Position numbers and translations under genes: made by a program. A stretch of DNA of 64,000 nucleotides from assembly GCF_003702705.1 (NCBI RefSeq), contig NZ_QZMN01000005.1, positions 124,001 to 188,000 on the forward strand, written 5' to 3'. This document shows positions 15,154 through 23,113 of the stretch, one piece after another. The DNA is from Ornithinimicrobium cerasi (GTDB taxonomy: Bacteria > Actinomycetota > Actinomycetes > Actinomycetales > Dermatophilaceae). The number at the start of each line of letters is the position of its first letter. The first letter of the stretch is position 1. Under the pieces are notes generated by a model, which worked only from the letters and a program-made list of their open reading frames with translations, did no database searches and was not told the DNA's origin.

Positions 15154-16080
15154 ATGACCGACGGCGACGGCATCGTGCTCGGGACCAACCAGTACGGCAA
15201 GGCCGAGAACCGCGTCGTCCGCGTCTACCGCGACACCCCCCGCCACCGGATCCGCGACCTCAACGTCTCCACCGCGCTGCGCGGGGACTTCGCCGCCGCG
15301 CACACCGACGGCGACCAGCGGGACATCCTCCCCACCGACACCCAGAAGAACACCGTCTTCGCCTACGCCAAGGAGGTGGGGGTCAGCTCGCCGGAGGAGT
15401 ATGCCGTGGCGCTGGCCACGCGCTTCCTCGTCGCCGCGCCGAGGGCGACCGGCGCGCAGGTCAGCGTGCACGAGTACGTCTGGGACCGGGTGGAGGTCGA
15501 CGGGCAGCCGGGGGGCCACGACCACAGCTTCGTCCGGCGCGGCACCGAGACCCGCACCTGCGTGGTGACGGTCGAGGGGCGGGGCGCCGATCAGCTCGTC
15601 TGGGTCGTCTCCGGCCTGCAGGACCTCCTGGTGCTCAAGACCACCGGGTCGGAGTTCCGTGGCTACCTCCGGGACGGTTACACGACGCTGGAGGAGGTCG
15701 ACGACCGCGTGATGGCCACCTCCCTCACCGCCCGCTGGAGGTGGAGCGGCACCGACGGGGTGGACCTCGACGCCGCCTACGCCTCGGTGCGGCAGCAGTG
15801 CCTGGCGGCCTACGCGACGACCTACAGCCGCGCGCTGCAGGAGACCCTCTACGCGATGGGCCGCGCGGTCCTGGGGACGCACCCGCAGATCGCCGAGATC
15901 CGCTTCTCCGCCCCCAACAAGCACCACGTCCTCTGCGACCTGGGCCCGTTCGGCCTGACCAACGACGGGGAGGTCTTCCACGCCGCCGACCGGCCCTACG
16001 GGCTCATCGAGGCGACCGTGACCCGGGAGGACGCCGGCGACCCGGGCGAGGCGTGGACCGCCGTGCCGGCGTTCGCGTGA
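15154..16080 (+). CDS. Urate oxidase (uricase)
   Basis: A 308-residue cofactor-free uricase, which oxidises urate to 5-hydroxyisourate and hydrogen peroxide. Both T-fold repeats are present. The first carries NQYGKAENRVVRV (residues 12-24) and the catalytic Thr-Lys region LPTDTQKNTVFAYAKE (59-74); the second carries MGRAVLGTHPQIAEIRFSAPNKHH (split over about residues 235-258) and the closing DLGPFGLTNDGEVFHA. Length matches bacterial and eukaryotic uricases. Starts at ATG 15154. It is followed by the two enzymes that act on its unstable product, so the complete urate-to-allantoin branch is encoded in one run. Confidence 0.95.
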   Translation: MTDGDGIVLGTNQYGKAENRVVRVYRDTPRHRIRDLNVSTALRGDFAAAHTDGDQRDILPTDTQKNTVFAYAKEVGVSSPEEYAVALATRFLVAAPRATGAQVSVHEYVWDRVEVDGQPGGHDHSFVRRGTETRTCVVTVEGRGADQLVWVVSGLQDLLVLKTTGSEFRGYLRDGYTTLEEVDDRVMATSLTARWRWSGTDGVDLDAAYASVRQQCLAAYATTYSRALQETLYAMGRAVLGTHPQIAEIRFSAPNKHHVLCDLGPFGLTNDGEVFHAADRPYGLIEATVTREDAGDPGEAWTAVPAFA

Positions 16081-16090
16081 GGGCCCGGCC

Positions 16091-16582
16091 GTGACCGGCG
16101 CCCCCCTCCTCGACACGCTGCCCGACGAGCAGGCGGCGGCGCTGCTGCGCGGCTGCCTCGACGTCCCCCGCTGGGTGGCCGAGGTCCTCGCGGGCCGTCC
16201 CTACGGCGACCGCCGCGGGCTGCTGGCGACCGCCGACCTCGCCGCCCGCAGCCTGACCGACGCCGAGGTCGACGCCGCCCTGGCCGGGCACCCCCGGATC
16301 GGCGAGCGTCCGGGCGAGGGCCACAACGTCGAGGCCTCCGCCCGGGAGCAGGCCGGGGTCGACGCCGACGACGCGGGCACCGCCGCGCGCCTGGCCGCCG
16401 GCAACGCGGCCTACGAGCGGCGGTTCGACCGGGTGTTCCTCGTCCGTGCCGCGGGACGGTCCGCCGAGGAGATCCTCGCCGAGCTCGAGCGGAGGCTCGG
16501 CAACGACGACGACACCGAGCGTGCCGAGGTGGCCGACACCCTCCGGCAGATCGCGCTGCTCCGGCTCGAGCAGGCGGTCTGA
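16091..16582 (+). CDS. uraD: OHCU decarboxylase
   Basis: A 163-residue 2-oxo-4-hydroxy-4-carboxy-5-ureidoimidazoline (OHCU) decarboxylase, which gives S-(+)-allantoin as the last step of urate oxidation. The catalytic histidine lies in LAGHPRIGE (about residues 64-72), followed by the family SAREQAGVD block and the NAAYERRFDRVFLVRAAGRS core (split at RFD). LERRLGNDDDTE then leads to a C-terminal helix ending IALLRLEQAV, the normal ending. Start GTG 16091, 10 bases after the uricase stop. It ends 1 base before the HIU hydrolase start. Confidence 0.93.
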   Translation: MTGAPLLDTLPDEQAAALLRGCLDVPRWVAEVLAGRPYGDRRGLLATADLAARSLTDAEVDAALAGHPRIGERPGEGHNVEASAREQAGVDADDAGTAARLAAGNAAYERRFDRVFLVRAAGRSAEEILAELERRLGNDDDTERAEVADTLRQIALLRLEQAV

Positions 16583-16583
16583 C

Positions 16584-16904
16584 GTGGCGACGCTGTCCAC
16601 CCACGTCCTCGACACCGCCCTCGGTCGGCCGGCGGCCGGGGTCGCGGTGACCCTGACCACCCCCGCGGGCGACCGCCTCGGCGGCGGCGTCACCGACGCC
16701 GACGGGCGGGTGGGGGCGGTCGGCCCCGACCTCGGGCCCGGGACCTACGTGCTGACCTTCGCGACCGGCGACTACCACCGGGTGACCGGGCAGGAGGGGT
16801 TCTACCCGAGCGTCGCGGTGGCCTTCACGGTGGGCGGGGCCGAGCACTACCACGTGCCGCTGCTGCTCAACCCCTACGGCTACTCGACCTACCGGGGCAG
16901 CTGA
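16584..16904 (+). CDS. uraH: 5-hydroxyisourate hydrolase (transthyretin-related)
   Basis: A 106-residue transthyretin-like protein that hydrolyses 5-hydroxyisourate to OHCU. It starts with LSTHVLDTALGRPA (catalytic His in THVLD) and ends with the family signature YHVPLLLNPYGYSTYRGS, including the YRGS tetrapeptide that defines hydrolases rather than thyroid-hormone carriers. The GTG start at 16584 follows immediately on the uraD stop (TGA 16580-16582), so the two are translationally coupled. Six bases after its stop begins glycerate kinase. Confidence 0.95.
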   Translation: MATLSTHVLDTALGRPAAGVAVTLTTPAGDRLGGGVTDADGRVGAVGPDLGPGTYVLTFATGDYHRVTGQEGFYPSVAVAFTVGGAEHYHVPLLLNPYGYSTYRGS

Positions 16905-16909
16905 GAGGG

Positions 16910-18082
16910 GTGACCTGCGTCCTGCTCGCCCCGGACAAGTTCAAGGGCACGCTCACCGCCGCCGAGGTCGCCGGCCACCTGCGGACCGGGCTGCTGGAGG
17001 TCCGGCCGGACGTCGAGGTGGTGACGGTGCCGGTCGCCGACGGTGGCGACGGGCTGCTGGACGCCGCCGCGTCGGTCGGCTACCGCTCCGTGGAGCTCGA
17101 GGCGTCGGGACCGCTCGGCGAGGCGGCCCCGACGAGGTATGTCGTGCACGGCACCCGGGCGGTGCTGGAGATGGCGGAGGTGTGCGGCCTCGCCCGGCTC
17201 GGCGGGCACCTGGCCCCCCTGGAGGCGACGAGCGCCGGCCTCGGCGAGGTGGTCGCCCACGCGCTCGACCGTGGCGCGGGCGAGATCGTCCTCGGCATCG
17301 GCGGGAGCGCCTCCACCGACGGTGGCGCCGGCCTGCTCACCGCCCTCGGCGCCCGGTTGCTGGACGAGCGCGGAGGGCCGGTCCCCCCGGGCGGCGCCGG
17401 CCTGCGGCTGCTGGCGGACGTCGACCTGTCCGGCCTGCACCCCCGGCTCGGCGACGTCGGGCTGGTGGTCGCCTGCGACGTGGACAACCCCCTGACCGGA
17501 CCGACGGGGGCGGCCGCGGTGTACGGCCCCCAGAAGGGCGCCGACCCCGACCAGGTGCTGCTGCTCGACCATGCCCTCGGGCACCTGGCCGACGTCGTGG
17601 CGCGGCGGACCGGCCAGGACCTGCGGGACACCCCGGGGGCCGGGGCGGCGGGCGGGGTCGGGTTCGCGGCGCTGGCCGTGCTGGGCGCGCGCCTGCGGCC
17701 CGGGGTGGACGTCGTGCTGGAGCTCACCGGGTTCGACGACGCCCTCCCCGGGTGCGACCTGGTCGTCACGGGCGAGGGGTCGCTGGACGAGCAGACCCTG
17801 CACGGCAAGGCCCCGGCGGGGGTGGCGGCGGCGGCCCGGAGGGCGGGCATCCCCGTCGTCGCGGTCGCCGGCACCGTCCTCCTCGACGCGGACCGGCTGG
17901 CGCGCGCCGGCATCTCGCGCGCCTGGGCGATCGCCGACCTCGCCTCCGACCCGGACGAGTCCTTCACCCGCCCCGGCCCGCTGCTGGTGGAGGTCGGTCG
18001 CCGGATCGCCGCCGACCACCTGCCGTCGGGGCCCGCCGGGGTGCCGTCACCCTCGGGGGACCTCCATCACCCTCCAGCGTGA
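16910..18082 (+). CDS. Glycerate kinase (GlxK/GarK type)
   Basis: A 390-residue class II glycerate kinase, which phosphorylates D-glycerate so that glyoxylate-derived carbon can enter glycolysis. Marks are APDKFKGTLTAAEVA (residues 7-21), ADGGDGLLDA, GIGGSASTDGGAG (about residues 125-137), the CDVDNPLTGPTGAA block near residue 190, and TGEGSLDEQTLHGKAP near 287. Start GTG 16910 has GAGAGG just upstream. In purine degraders this enzyme follows glyoxylate carboligase and tartronate semialdehyde reductase, neither of which is encoded in this window; the run therefore relies on genes elsewhere or on another glycerate source. Confidence 0.93.
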   Translation: MTCVLLAPDKFKGTLTAAEVAGHLRTGLLEVRPDVEVVTVPVADGGDGLLDAAASVGYRSVELEASGPLGEAAPTRYVVHGTRAVLEMAEVCGLARLGGHLAPLEATSAGLGEVVAHALDRGAGEIVLGIGGSASTDGGAGLLTALGARLLDERGGPVPPGGAGLRLLADVDLSGLHPRLGDVGLVVACDVDNPLTGPTGAAAVYGPQKGADPDQVLLLDHALGHLADVVARRTGQDLRDTPGAGAAGGVGFAALAVLGARLRPGVDVVLELTGFDDALPGCDLVVTGEGSLDEQTLHGKAPAGVAAAARRAGIPVVAVAGTVLLDADRLARAGISRAWAIADLASDPDESFTRPGPLLVEVGRRIAADHLPSGPAGVPSPSGDLHHPPA

Positions 18083-18137
18083 TGAGGCTTCCGGGAAGGT
18101 GACCGCACTCCCCCGCGCTGCGCAACCGGACCTGACC

Positions 18138-18178
18138 GCACACCTGCGCCGGGGCTCGCCCGGACGGCGCCGGTGTGC
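18138..18178 (+). promoter_or_regulatory. Stable hairpin upstream of the allantoinase gene
   Basis: GCACACC-T-GCGCCG (18138-18151) pairs with CGGCGC-C-GGTGTGC (18165-18178): 13 paired bases around a single symmetrical mismatch and a 13-base loop. It lies in the 172-base gap between glycerate kinase and allantoinase, 76 bases before the latter's GTG. It may terminate the upstream run or act in the allantoinase leader; no T-tract decides the matter. Confidence 0.5.
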
Positions 18179-18254
18179 GCGAGGATGGGGCCATGGAGGC
18201 CCTCCCACCCGCTCCCGACCCTGGCGCCCCGACCGCTCCCGAGCGGGACGTGCC

Positions 18255-19628
18255 GTGAGCGGCGGCCTGGACCTCCTCGTCCGCGCCCGGCGGGCGGTCG
18301 TGGGGGGCGAGCACGCCGAACGGCCGGCGGTCGTCGGGGTCGGCGACGGCCGCATCCTCTGGGTCGAGGAGTGGGACCCGGACAGCCCCCGGACCGGTCA
18401 CGGCGCCGACGAGCTCGCGGCGCAGGTGGTCGAGCTGGCCGACGACGAGGTGCTGCTGCCGGGCCTCGTGGACACCCACGTGCACGTCAACGAGCCGGGC
18501 CGCACCGAGTGGGAGGGCTTCGCCTCGGCCACCCGGGCCGCCGCCGCCGGCGGCGTCACCACCCTCGTCGACATGCCCCTGAACAGCCTGCCCCCGACCG
18601 TCACCGTCGACGCCCTCCGGGTCAAGCAGGACGCCGCCCGCGGACAGGTCCACGTCGACGTCGGCTTCTGGGGCGGCGCCGTCCCCGACCACCTCGAGGA
18701 CCTGGCGGCGCTGCACGAGGCGGGGGTGCTGGGGTTCAAGTGCTTCCTCGCCGACTCCGGCGTCGAGGAGTTCCCCCACCTCGACGCAGCCACGTTCGCC
18801 CGCGCCATGGACCTCACGGCCGGCCTCGGCGCCCTCATGGTCGTGCACGCGGAGGACGCCGACGCCCTCGCGCGGGCCGCCGTCGCGGGACCGGGCTATG
18901 CCGACTTCCTCGCCTCGCGCCCCGCCGACGCCGAGGTCCTCGCCGTCGAGCGCGTCGTCGCGCAGGCCCGCCGCACCGGCGGGCGGGCGCACGTGCTGCA
19001 CCTCTCGGCCGCCGACGCCGTTCCGGTCCTGCACGCCGCCCGCGCGGAGGGCCTGCACCTGTCGGCCGAGACCTGCCCGCACTACCTGACGCTCACCGCC
19101 GAGGAGGTCCCCGCCGGCGGGACGCAGTTCAAGTGCTGCCCGCCGATCCGCGACCGCGGCAACCAGGACCGCCTCTGGGACGCGCTGGTCGCGGGCGACG
19201 TCGACCTCGTCGTCTCCGACCACTCACCCTCGACGGCCGACCTCAAGCACCTCGGCACCGGTGACTTCGGCACCGCCTGGGGCGGGATCTCCTCGCTGCA
19301 GGTGGGCCTGCCGGCGGTGTGGACGCGGGCGCGCGGGCGCGGCATACCCCTGCCCGAGGTGGTCCGGTGGATGGCGACCCGCCCCGCCGACCTCGTCGGC
19401 CTCGCCACCAAGGGCCGGCTCGAGGTCGGTGCCGACGCGGACCTCGTCGCCTTCGCGCCCGAGGAGGAGTGGCAGGTCGACGTCGAGCGCCTGCACCACC
19501 GCAACCCCGTCAGCGCCTACGCCGGCGCACGCCTCACCGGCGCGGTCCGCCGCACCTGGCTGCGCGGCATACCCGTGACCGGCGAGGACCCTCCCCGCGG
19601 ACGCCTGCTGGAGAGAGGACACGCATGA
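18255..19628 (+). CDS. allB: Allantoinase
   Basis: A 457-residue cyclic amidohydrolase that opens allantoin to allantoate. Zinc and catalytic features are all present: VDTHVHVNEPGRTEWEGF (about residues 74-91), the carboxylated lysine region LGFKCFLADSG (about 159-169), VVHAEDAD (about 196-203), AETCPHYLTL (about 273-282), and SDHSPST (about 325-331). The allantoinase-specific FADSGV-like loop and KHLGTGDFGTAWGGIS match AllB rather than dihydropyrimidinase. Start GTG 18255. The stop overlaps the ATG of the next gene (ATGA, 19625-19628). A stable hairpin precedes it. Confidence 0.95.
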   Translation: MSGGLDLLVRARRAVVGGEHAERPAVVGVGDGRILWVEEWDPDSPRTGHGADELAAQVVELADDEVLLPGLVDTHVHVNEPGRTEWEGFASATRAAAAGGVTTLVDMPLNSLPPTVTVDALRVKQDAARGQVHVDVGFWGGAVPDHLEDLAALHEAGVLGFKCFLADSGVEEFPHLDAATFARAMDLTAGLGALMVVHAEDADALARAAVAGPGYADFLASRPADAEVLAVERVVAQARRTGGRAHVLHLSAADAVPVLHAARAEGLHLSAETCPHYLTLTAEEVPAGGTQFKCCPPIRDRGNQDRLWDALVAGDVDLVVSDHSPSTADLKHLGTGDFGTAWGGISSLQVGLPAVWTRARGRGIPLPEVVRWMATRPADLVGLATKGRLEVGADADLVAFAPEEEWQVDVERLHHRNPVSAYAGARLTGAVRRTWLRGIPVTGEDPPRGRLLERGHA

Positions 19629-20440
19629 GCTCCTACGCGACCCCGCCCGGCGGCCTGCCCCCGCAGACCCAGCTCACCACCAACCGTGCGCGGTTCACCG
19701 AGGCCTACGCCGTCCTCCCCCGCGGCACGATGACCGACATCGTCACCAGCGCGCTCCCGCACTGGGAGGGCACCCGCCTCTGGGTGGTGGCGCGGCCGAT
19801 GACCGGTTTCGCGGAGACCTTCTCGCAGTATGTCGTCGAGGTCGCCCCGGGCGGGGGCTCGGACCGGCCCGAGCTGGAGCGCCGTGCCGAGGCGGTCCTC
19901 CTCGTGGTCGGGGGTGCGCTGACGTTGACGCTGGACGGGCGGGTGCACGAGCTCGTGGCCGGCGGCTACGCCTGGCTGCCGCCGGGTGCGGCGTGGACGC
20001 TGCGCAACGGCGGGCCGGAGGTGGCGACCTTCCACTGGGTCCGCAAGGCCTACGAGGCGGTCGACGGCATCGAGGTGCCCGAGGCGTTCGTCACCCACGA
20101 GTCGCATGTGGAGGCGGTGGAGATGCCCGGCACGGAGGGCGCCTGGCGCACCCAGCGCTTCGTCGACCCCGCTGACGTGCGGCACGACATGCACGTCAAC
20201 ATCGTGACCTTCGAGCCGGGCGGGGCCATCCCGTTCCCGGAGACGCACGTGATGGAGCACGGGCTCTACGTCCTCGAGGGCAAGGCGGTCTACCTGCTCA
20301 ACGAGGACTGGGTCGAGGTCGAGGCCGGCGACTTCATGTGGCTGCGCGCGTTCTGCCCGCAGGCCTGCTACGCGGGCGGGCCGGGGCGGTTCCGCTACCT
20401 GCTCTACAAGGACGTCAACCGGCACGCCCGGCTCTGGTAG
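19625..20440 (+). CDS. allE: (S)-ureidoglycine aminohydrolase, double cupin
   Basis: A 271-residue bicupin of the AllE/UGlyAH type, which releases ammonia from (S)-ureidoglycine to give (S)-ureidoglycolate. The N-terminal cupin has ERRAEAVLLVVGGALTL (split at AVL) and the C-terminal Mn-binding cupin has PFPETHVMEHGLYVLEG (about residues 200-216), with the family end ACYAGGPGRFRYLLYKDVNRH (quoted to its core YLLYKDVNRH). The start overlaps the allantoinase stop. Its substrate is normally made by allantoate amidohydrolase, which is absent here. Its last 26 bases overlap the convergent gene's end. Confidence 0.92.
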   Translation: MSSYATPPGGLPPQTQLTTNRARFTEAYAVLPRGTMTDIVTSALPHWEGTRLWVVARPMTGFAETFSQYVVEVAPGGGSDRPELERRAEAVLLVVGGALTLTLDGRVHELVAGGYAWLPPGAAWTLRNGGPEVATFHWVRKAYEAVDGIEVPEAFVTHESHVEAVEMPGTEGAWRTQRFVDPADVRHDMHVNIVTFEPGGAIPFPETHVMEHGLYVLEGKAVYLLNEDWVEVEAGDFMWLRAFCPQACYAGGPGRFRYLLYKDVNRHARLW

Positions 20441-21131
20441 GCGGCTCCTGCGCGGCCGTGGCCACCGCGTCCAGCAGCTCGCGCTGCCCGATGATGCGGA
20501 AGTGCCCGGAGGTCCGCAGCGGCACGTTGGTCGCCCCCTCGAGACGGCTGCCGCCGGGGATGTGCGGGTCGAAGGCGCCCCAGATCGAGGTGATCCGGGC
20601 GTTGACCTCCAGCTGCTCGCCCAGCCGGCGCAGGGTCGCGTCGCGCGGCGAGAACGCGCGGACGGTGGGCAGGAGGAAGAGGCGGGCGTAGACCGAGCCG
20701 GCGAAGGGAGTCGCGACCGCGATCATCCGCGCGATCCTGCCGTCCGGGTCGTGGTGCAGCATGGTCTGCTTCCCGATCAGCCCGCCCTTGCTGTGCGCCA
20801 CGACGAGCACGTCGCGCAGGTCGGCACGCCGCAGGTAGTCGCCCACGACCTCGGCGCTCGCGGCCACGGTGCGGGTGTTCCAGCCCAGGTCGGGAAGCAC
20901 GTGGACCGGGTGGCCGCGGCCGGCGAGCAGGTCGGCGACCGGGCGCAGGAACTGCCAGCGCTCGTAGACGCCGGGGAGCAGCAGCACCGGGCGACCGGTG
21001 AGGGCGGGGTCGAGGTAGGTGTCGGGGTCCGTGCGGAACAGCACCCCGTGCACCTGCCAGAAGCCGACGTAGCCGTAGTCGAGCAGCCAGGACCAGCCCT
21101 GCGACAGCAGGCGGCCCGGGCTCCTCCTCAC
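20415..21131 (-). CDS. Alpha/beta-fold lipase-like hydrolase
   Basis: A 238-residue alpha/beta hydrolase. The nucleophile elbow is AHSKGG (about residues 112-117), after PVLLLPGVYERWQFLRPVAD, an oxyanion-loop region at about 48-67. An acid is likely in IWGAFDPHIPGG and a histidine in TSGHFRIIG. It resembles actinobacterial esterases/lipases annotated as alpha/beta hydrolases. I place the start at GTG 21129-21131 because a GGGAGGGG site precedes it and the upstream frame is arginine-rich shadow. It is transcribed with the next minus-strand hydrolase, 41 bases upstream, and overlaps the 3' end of the ureidoglycine gene by 26 bases. No tie to purine degradation is evident. Confidence 0.75.
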   Translation of the reverse strand: MRRSPGRLLSQGWSWLLDYGYVGFWQVHGVLFRTDPDTYLDPALTGRPVLLLPGVYERWQFLRPVADLLAGRGHPVHVLPDLGWNTRTVAASAEVVGDYLRRADLRDVLVVAHSKGGLIGKQTMLHHDPDGRIARMIAVATPFAGSVYARLFLLPTVRAFSPRDATLRRLGEQLEVNARITSIWGAFDPHIPGGSRLEGATNVPLRTSGHFRIIGQRELLDAVATAAQEPPTRAGRAG

Positions 21132-21172
21132 GACCCCTCCCGGTCGGGGACCGCACCTGCCGGGCGCACGGC

Positions 21173-21952
21173 TCAGGCCGTCCCGGGCCGCTCCGCCGCG
21201 CGGGCGGCGTGGGCGAGGATCTCGTCGGCGACCAGCTCGGGACGGGCCCACATCAGGACGTGCGGCGCCCCCGGAACCTCCACCACCCGGGCGTCCGGCG
21301 CCCTCCGGCCCAGCTCCTCGACCCAGGCCCGGGGCGCGATGACGTCGCGGCTGCCCCGCAGCAGGAGCAGCGGCTGGGCCAGGCGCGCCACCGCCTCCTC
21401 CGTGCGGTAGCCGAGCATCGCCGGCAGCGTCGCGAGGTACCAGCGGGGCCCCGCCTGGGCGTAGTCGCTGAGGACCACCCAGTTGGACGAGGGACCCTCC
21501 CGCAGGACGTCCCGGAAGAGCCGCCAGCCCTGACGTCCGGCGCTGCGCGCCAGCGGGTCGACGACCGGACCCATCGCCACGACGGGCCCGACGAGGTCGC
21601 CGCCCTGCAGCGCCGCCTCGACGACCACCTGGGCGCCCATGGAGTGCCCCACGAGCACCGGGCGGTCCAGGCGGGCCGAGCGCAGGTGGTCGACGACGTG
21701 GTCCGCGTGCGCCTCGATGCTCAGCGCCTGGTCGGGCCGGGGAGCCGCGCCGAACCCCGGCAGCTCCAGGACGTGCACGTCGCAGGTGCGCGCGAGCACC
21801 CGGGCCAACGGCTGGTAGTAGCGCGCACCGACCCCGATCCCGTGGACCAGGACGACCGGCTGACCGCTCGCGGGGCCGAACCGGCGCACGACCATGGTGC
21901 GTCCCTCGTGCTCGACCTCGTCGACGTCCTGCCAGCGCATGGAGGACGACAC
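21173..21952 (-). CDS. Alpha/beta-fold hydrolase
   Basis: A 259-residue serine hydrolase. The oxyanion loop is VLVHGIGVGARYYQPLA (about residues 34-50), the nucleophile elbow GHSMGA is at about 100-105, the acid is in LLRGSRDVIAPRAW (about 195-208), and the histidine is in VPGAPHVLMW (about 225-234). The substrate is unknown. The start is uncertain: GTG at 21950-21952 or the ATG 12 bases in (21938-21940); neither has a strong ribosome site. It ends 41 bases before the second hydrolase on the same strand, suggesting a small operon with it. Confidence 0.8.
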   Translation of the reverse strand: MSSSMRWQDVDEVEHEGRTMVVRRFGPASGQPVVLVHGIGVGARYYQPLARVLARTCDVHVLELPGFGAAPRPDQALSIEAHADHVVDHLRSARLDRPVLVGHSMGAQVVVEAALQGGDLVGPVVAMGPVVDPLARSAGRQGWRLFRDVLREGPSSNWVVLSDYAQAGPRWYLATLPAMLGYRTEEAVARLAQPLLLLRGSRDVIAPRAWVEELGRRAPDARVVEVPGAPHVLMWARPELVADEILAHAARAAERPGTA

Positions 21953-21965
21953 TACGTCGCGCAGC

Positions 21966-22880
21966 TCACGCGGGCTGCATGCTGCCGTCCCGGACGGGAC
22001 GGGCGGTGAGCGTCCGCGCTCCGTAGCGGCGGAGGAGCACGATGGCGACGACCCACGGGAGGAGGGGGAAGACCGCCTGCGCGGCAGGGTGCTCGGCGGA
22101 CAGGATGAGGTAGGACTGGACGATGTTGAACCAGCCGTGCAGCACGATGACCCAGAACACGCTCTGGGTGTTGTTGTAGATCCAGGTGATCACGATGGTC
22201 CAGCCGACGATGCCGAGCGTCAGGCCGAGCAGGATCGGCACGACCAGCCCGAGGTGGACGTTCCCGAGCAGGTACGGCCCCACGAGGACCGACGGGATGT
22301 GCCACAGTCCCCAGCCGATACCCAGCAGCCAGCTCGCCCGCTCGGCGCTGTGCCGCCGCTGCAGCTCCGGGAGCGCATAGCCCCGCCAGCCGACCTCCTC
22401 GGCGAGCCCGGTGCAGATGAGCATGTAGAGCAGGAGCGGCACGAACGCACCGAGCGGGAGGAGCGGGTCAAAGCCGACGGGCCGGGCACCGTTGGCCAGG
22501 AAGGCGACGGCCAGGCTGACCAGGGCGAGCGCCACCGGCAGAAGGAGGACGATCACGACCCACCGTGGCGCCACCCTCACCGTGGTCACGCGGCGCCACA
22601 GGTCCCGCAGCCCCTCGCGCCCGCCGACCAGACCGGTCACCACCACACCGGCGAGCGTCGGGCCGAAGGCGAAGGAGAAGAGGAACAGGTAGGGCGCCAG
22701 GCCGGGGTGCAGCTCCCCCCCGGCGAGGTCCAGGAAGTGGGCGGTGTTGGCCTCGTTGGAGAGCGTCACCCCCTCGCGTCGCGCGAAGAGGTATCCGGGC
22801 AGCTGAGCCGTCCAGCTGATGACGTACGCGAGGAGGAAGAAGACCACGAGCTGGTGCCGTACCACCCAGGTCCGTGCCAT
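21966..22880 (-). CDS. CPBP-family intramembrane glutamic protease
   Basis: A 304-residue membrane protein of about eight segments. The three CPBP/Abi motifs are all visible: EEVGWRGYALP (EExxxR, about residues 164-174), WGLWHIPSVL (FxxxH-like, about 196-205) and VLHGWFNIV (HxxxN, about 249-257). Relatives include CAAX-type proteases and bacteriocin self-immunity proteins; here the substrate is unknown. I use the ATG at 22878-22880, just before the first membrane segment. It starts 97 bases from a short dyad in the shared gap with the divergent xanthine dehydrogenase genes. Confidence 0.85.
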   Translation of the reverse strand: MARTWVVRHQLVVFFLLAYVISWTAQLPGYLFARREGVTLSNEANTAHFLDLAGGELHPGLAPYLFLFSFAFGPTLAGVVVTGLVGGREGLRDLWRRVTTVRVAPRWVVIVLLLPVALALVSLAVAFLANGARPVGFDPLLPLGAFVPLLLYMLICTGLAEEVGWRGYALPELQRRHSAERASWLLGIGWGLWHIPSVLVGPYLLGNVHLGLVVPILLGLTLGIVGWTIVITWIYNNTQSVFWVIVLHGWFNIVQSYLILSAEHPAAQAVFPLLPWVVAIVLLRRYGARTLTARPVRDGSMQPA

Positions 22881-22976
22881 CGGACTCACATCCCATCTCT
22901 CGATGCCCTGAGGTGCTTCTTCGACGGTAGGCCGGGGTCCCGGGACGGCACACCCGTCGGATGTCCGGAGATGCCC

Positions 22977-22994
22977 CTGACACTTGTCAGTGTC
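22977..22994. promoter_or_regulatory. Overlapping dyads between the CPBP protease and xanthine dehydrogenase genes
   Basis: CTGACA-CT-TGTCAG (22977-22990) overlaps GACACT-TGTC-AGTGTC (22979-22994). Nested dyads of this size are typical of TetR- or GntR-family operators. They lie 97 bases from the protease start and 120 bases from the xdhA-like start, so either gene could be the target. No candidate regulator is adjacent except the IclR gene at 29.4 kb, whose own upstream palindrome is different. Confidence 0.5.
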
Positions 22995-23113
22995 GAGAGC
23001 ACGCCCGTGCTCCCGCGGGACGTCGTTGATGCGGCGCTGCCGTGCAGGTAGCGTGACCGCATCGACACCCGGCCAGGGCCTTGCTCGGCATCGATCACCG
23101 GCAGGAGGCCAGC

